DNA of 39,094 nt from Gammaproteobacteria bacterium (GTDB taxonomy: Bacteria; Pseudomonadota; Gammaproteobacteria; Steroidobacterales; Steroidobacteraceae), in the NCBI GenBank assembly GCA_027306985.1, contig DAHUXV010000159.1, positions 1-39,094 of the forward strand, read 5' to 3'. Below, in pieces: positions 38,724 to 39,094 of this stretch. A program made the position numbers and the translations under genes. Numbering within the stretch: the stretch's first letter is position 1; every line of letters begins with the position of its first letter. Under the pieces are notes generated by a model. The model was not told the DNA's origin, did not search any database, and saw nothing but the letters and a program-made list of their open reading frames with translations.

Positions 38724-39094
38724 ATGGCGCCATCCCACCCACACCTCGAGCTGGCTTACGAGCATCGGGCATTCGTCGAGAGCGAGGAGGCGCGGCCGCT
38801 GCGCATCCTGGCGGAGTACCTCGAGCCGCTGCACCGCTTCCGGCATGCCGGCATACACGACACGATCGTGTTCTTCGGATCGGCACGGCTGCAGCCCGCC
38901 GGGCCTCTCGGCCGCTATTACGAAGAGGCGCGCGAGCTTGCCAGGCTCATCACCGCGTGGTCGAAGTCGCTGCCGTCGCATGCCCACCGCTACGTGATCT
39001 GCTCCGGCGGGGGCGGCGGCATCATGGAGGCGGCCAACCGCGGGGCCGCGGAGGCCGGCGGCAAGACCATCGGGCTCAACATCAGTCTTCCCCA
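38724..39094 (+). CDS. LOG-family (TIGR00730-type) protein, 5' part only
   Basis: The first 123 residues of a gene cut by the right edge. After RILAEYLEPLHRFRHAGIHDTIVFFGSAR comes YVICSGGGGGIMEAANRGAAEAGGKTIGLNI, which matches the Rossmann-like PGGxGT/ME signature region of the lysine decarboxylase-like LOG family (nucleotide 5'-monophosphate phosphoribohydrolases). The catalytic PGGxGTxxE motif proper lies beyond the window. ATG 38724 is preceded by GAGCG; TAGTTT at 38709-38714 could be a -10 box. It is divergent from the FixJ-type regulator, and the shared motif at 38634 lies between them. Confidence 0.85.
   Translation, partial: MAPSHPHLELAYEHRAFVESEEARPLRILAEYLEPLHRFRHAGIHDTIVFFGSARLQPAGPLGRYYEEARELARLITAWSKSLPSHAHRYVICSGGGGGIMEAANRGAAEAGGKTIGLNISLP

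Overview
The window is about 39 kb of very GC-rich DNA with tightly packed genes on both strands, little spacer and strong G/C preference at third codon positions. The gene types point to a gammaproteobacterium, perhaps close to Steroidobacterales, Nevskiales or Xanthomonadales: a PA0069-type radical SAM protein, a YcbB-type L,D-transpeptidase lipoprotein, a double-length UvrA, P-II under sigma-54/NtrC-type control, and a GEMM-I riboswitch. This placement is inference; there is no rRNA or tRNA gene in the window. I saw no CRISPR array, prophage, transposase or integrase. It looks like ordinary chromosome with several unusual local features.

Layout. 1-2.3 kb: the broken end of an unknown gene, an alpha/beta hydrolase lacking the nucleophilic serine, a small lipoprotein and a CurA-like reductase. 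2.3-4.6 kb: a tandem VOC protein with a histone-H1-like tail, then a thioesterase and glyoxalase I that lie downstream of ilvB. 4.6-8.4 kb: acetolactate synthase with its two subunit genes transcribed divergently, ilvN being followed by a receiver/histidine-kinase hybrid. 8.4-11.4 kb: quinone reductase, P-II with a near-perfect sigma-54 promoter and NtrC-type enhancer sites, and a ferredoxin-reductase-like flavoprotein. 11.4-17.05 kb: a DUF4870-like membrane protein, a radical SAM protein, a transmembrane Ser/Thr kinase with TPR-like and PEGA-like parts, and an NAD(P)-binding protein. 17.05-19.4 kb: a cyclic-di-GMP-I (GEMM) riboswitch in front of an unfamiliar protein with two SPOR-like modules, then a small zinc-ribbon protein. 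19.4-25.4 kb: a 1976-residue UvrA with four ABC ATPase domains. 25.6-28.2 kb: cystathionine beta-synthase and cystathionine gamma-lyase (reverse transsulfuration). 28.2-32.3 kb: amine oxidase, type II NADH dehydrogenase and cardiolipin synthase. 32.2-39.1 kb: two histidine kinases, nicotinate phosphoribosyltransferase, an L,D-transpeptidase, a FixJ-type response regulator and the start of a LOG-family gene.

The strongest candidate for something new is the c-di-GMP riboswitch with its downstream helix that can cover the ribosome binding site (17.2-17.4 kb) and the tandem SPOR-like protein it precedes. Other notable signals are a recurrent -10-like box 6-8 bases before start codons that lack a Shine-Dalgarno sequence (apparent leaderless transcripts at six or seven genes), a 16-base motif shared by the regions upstream of a histidine kinase and a FixJ-type regulator 4 kb apart, and an orphan 97-base hairpin followed by five T residues at 34.8 kb.
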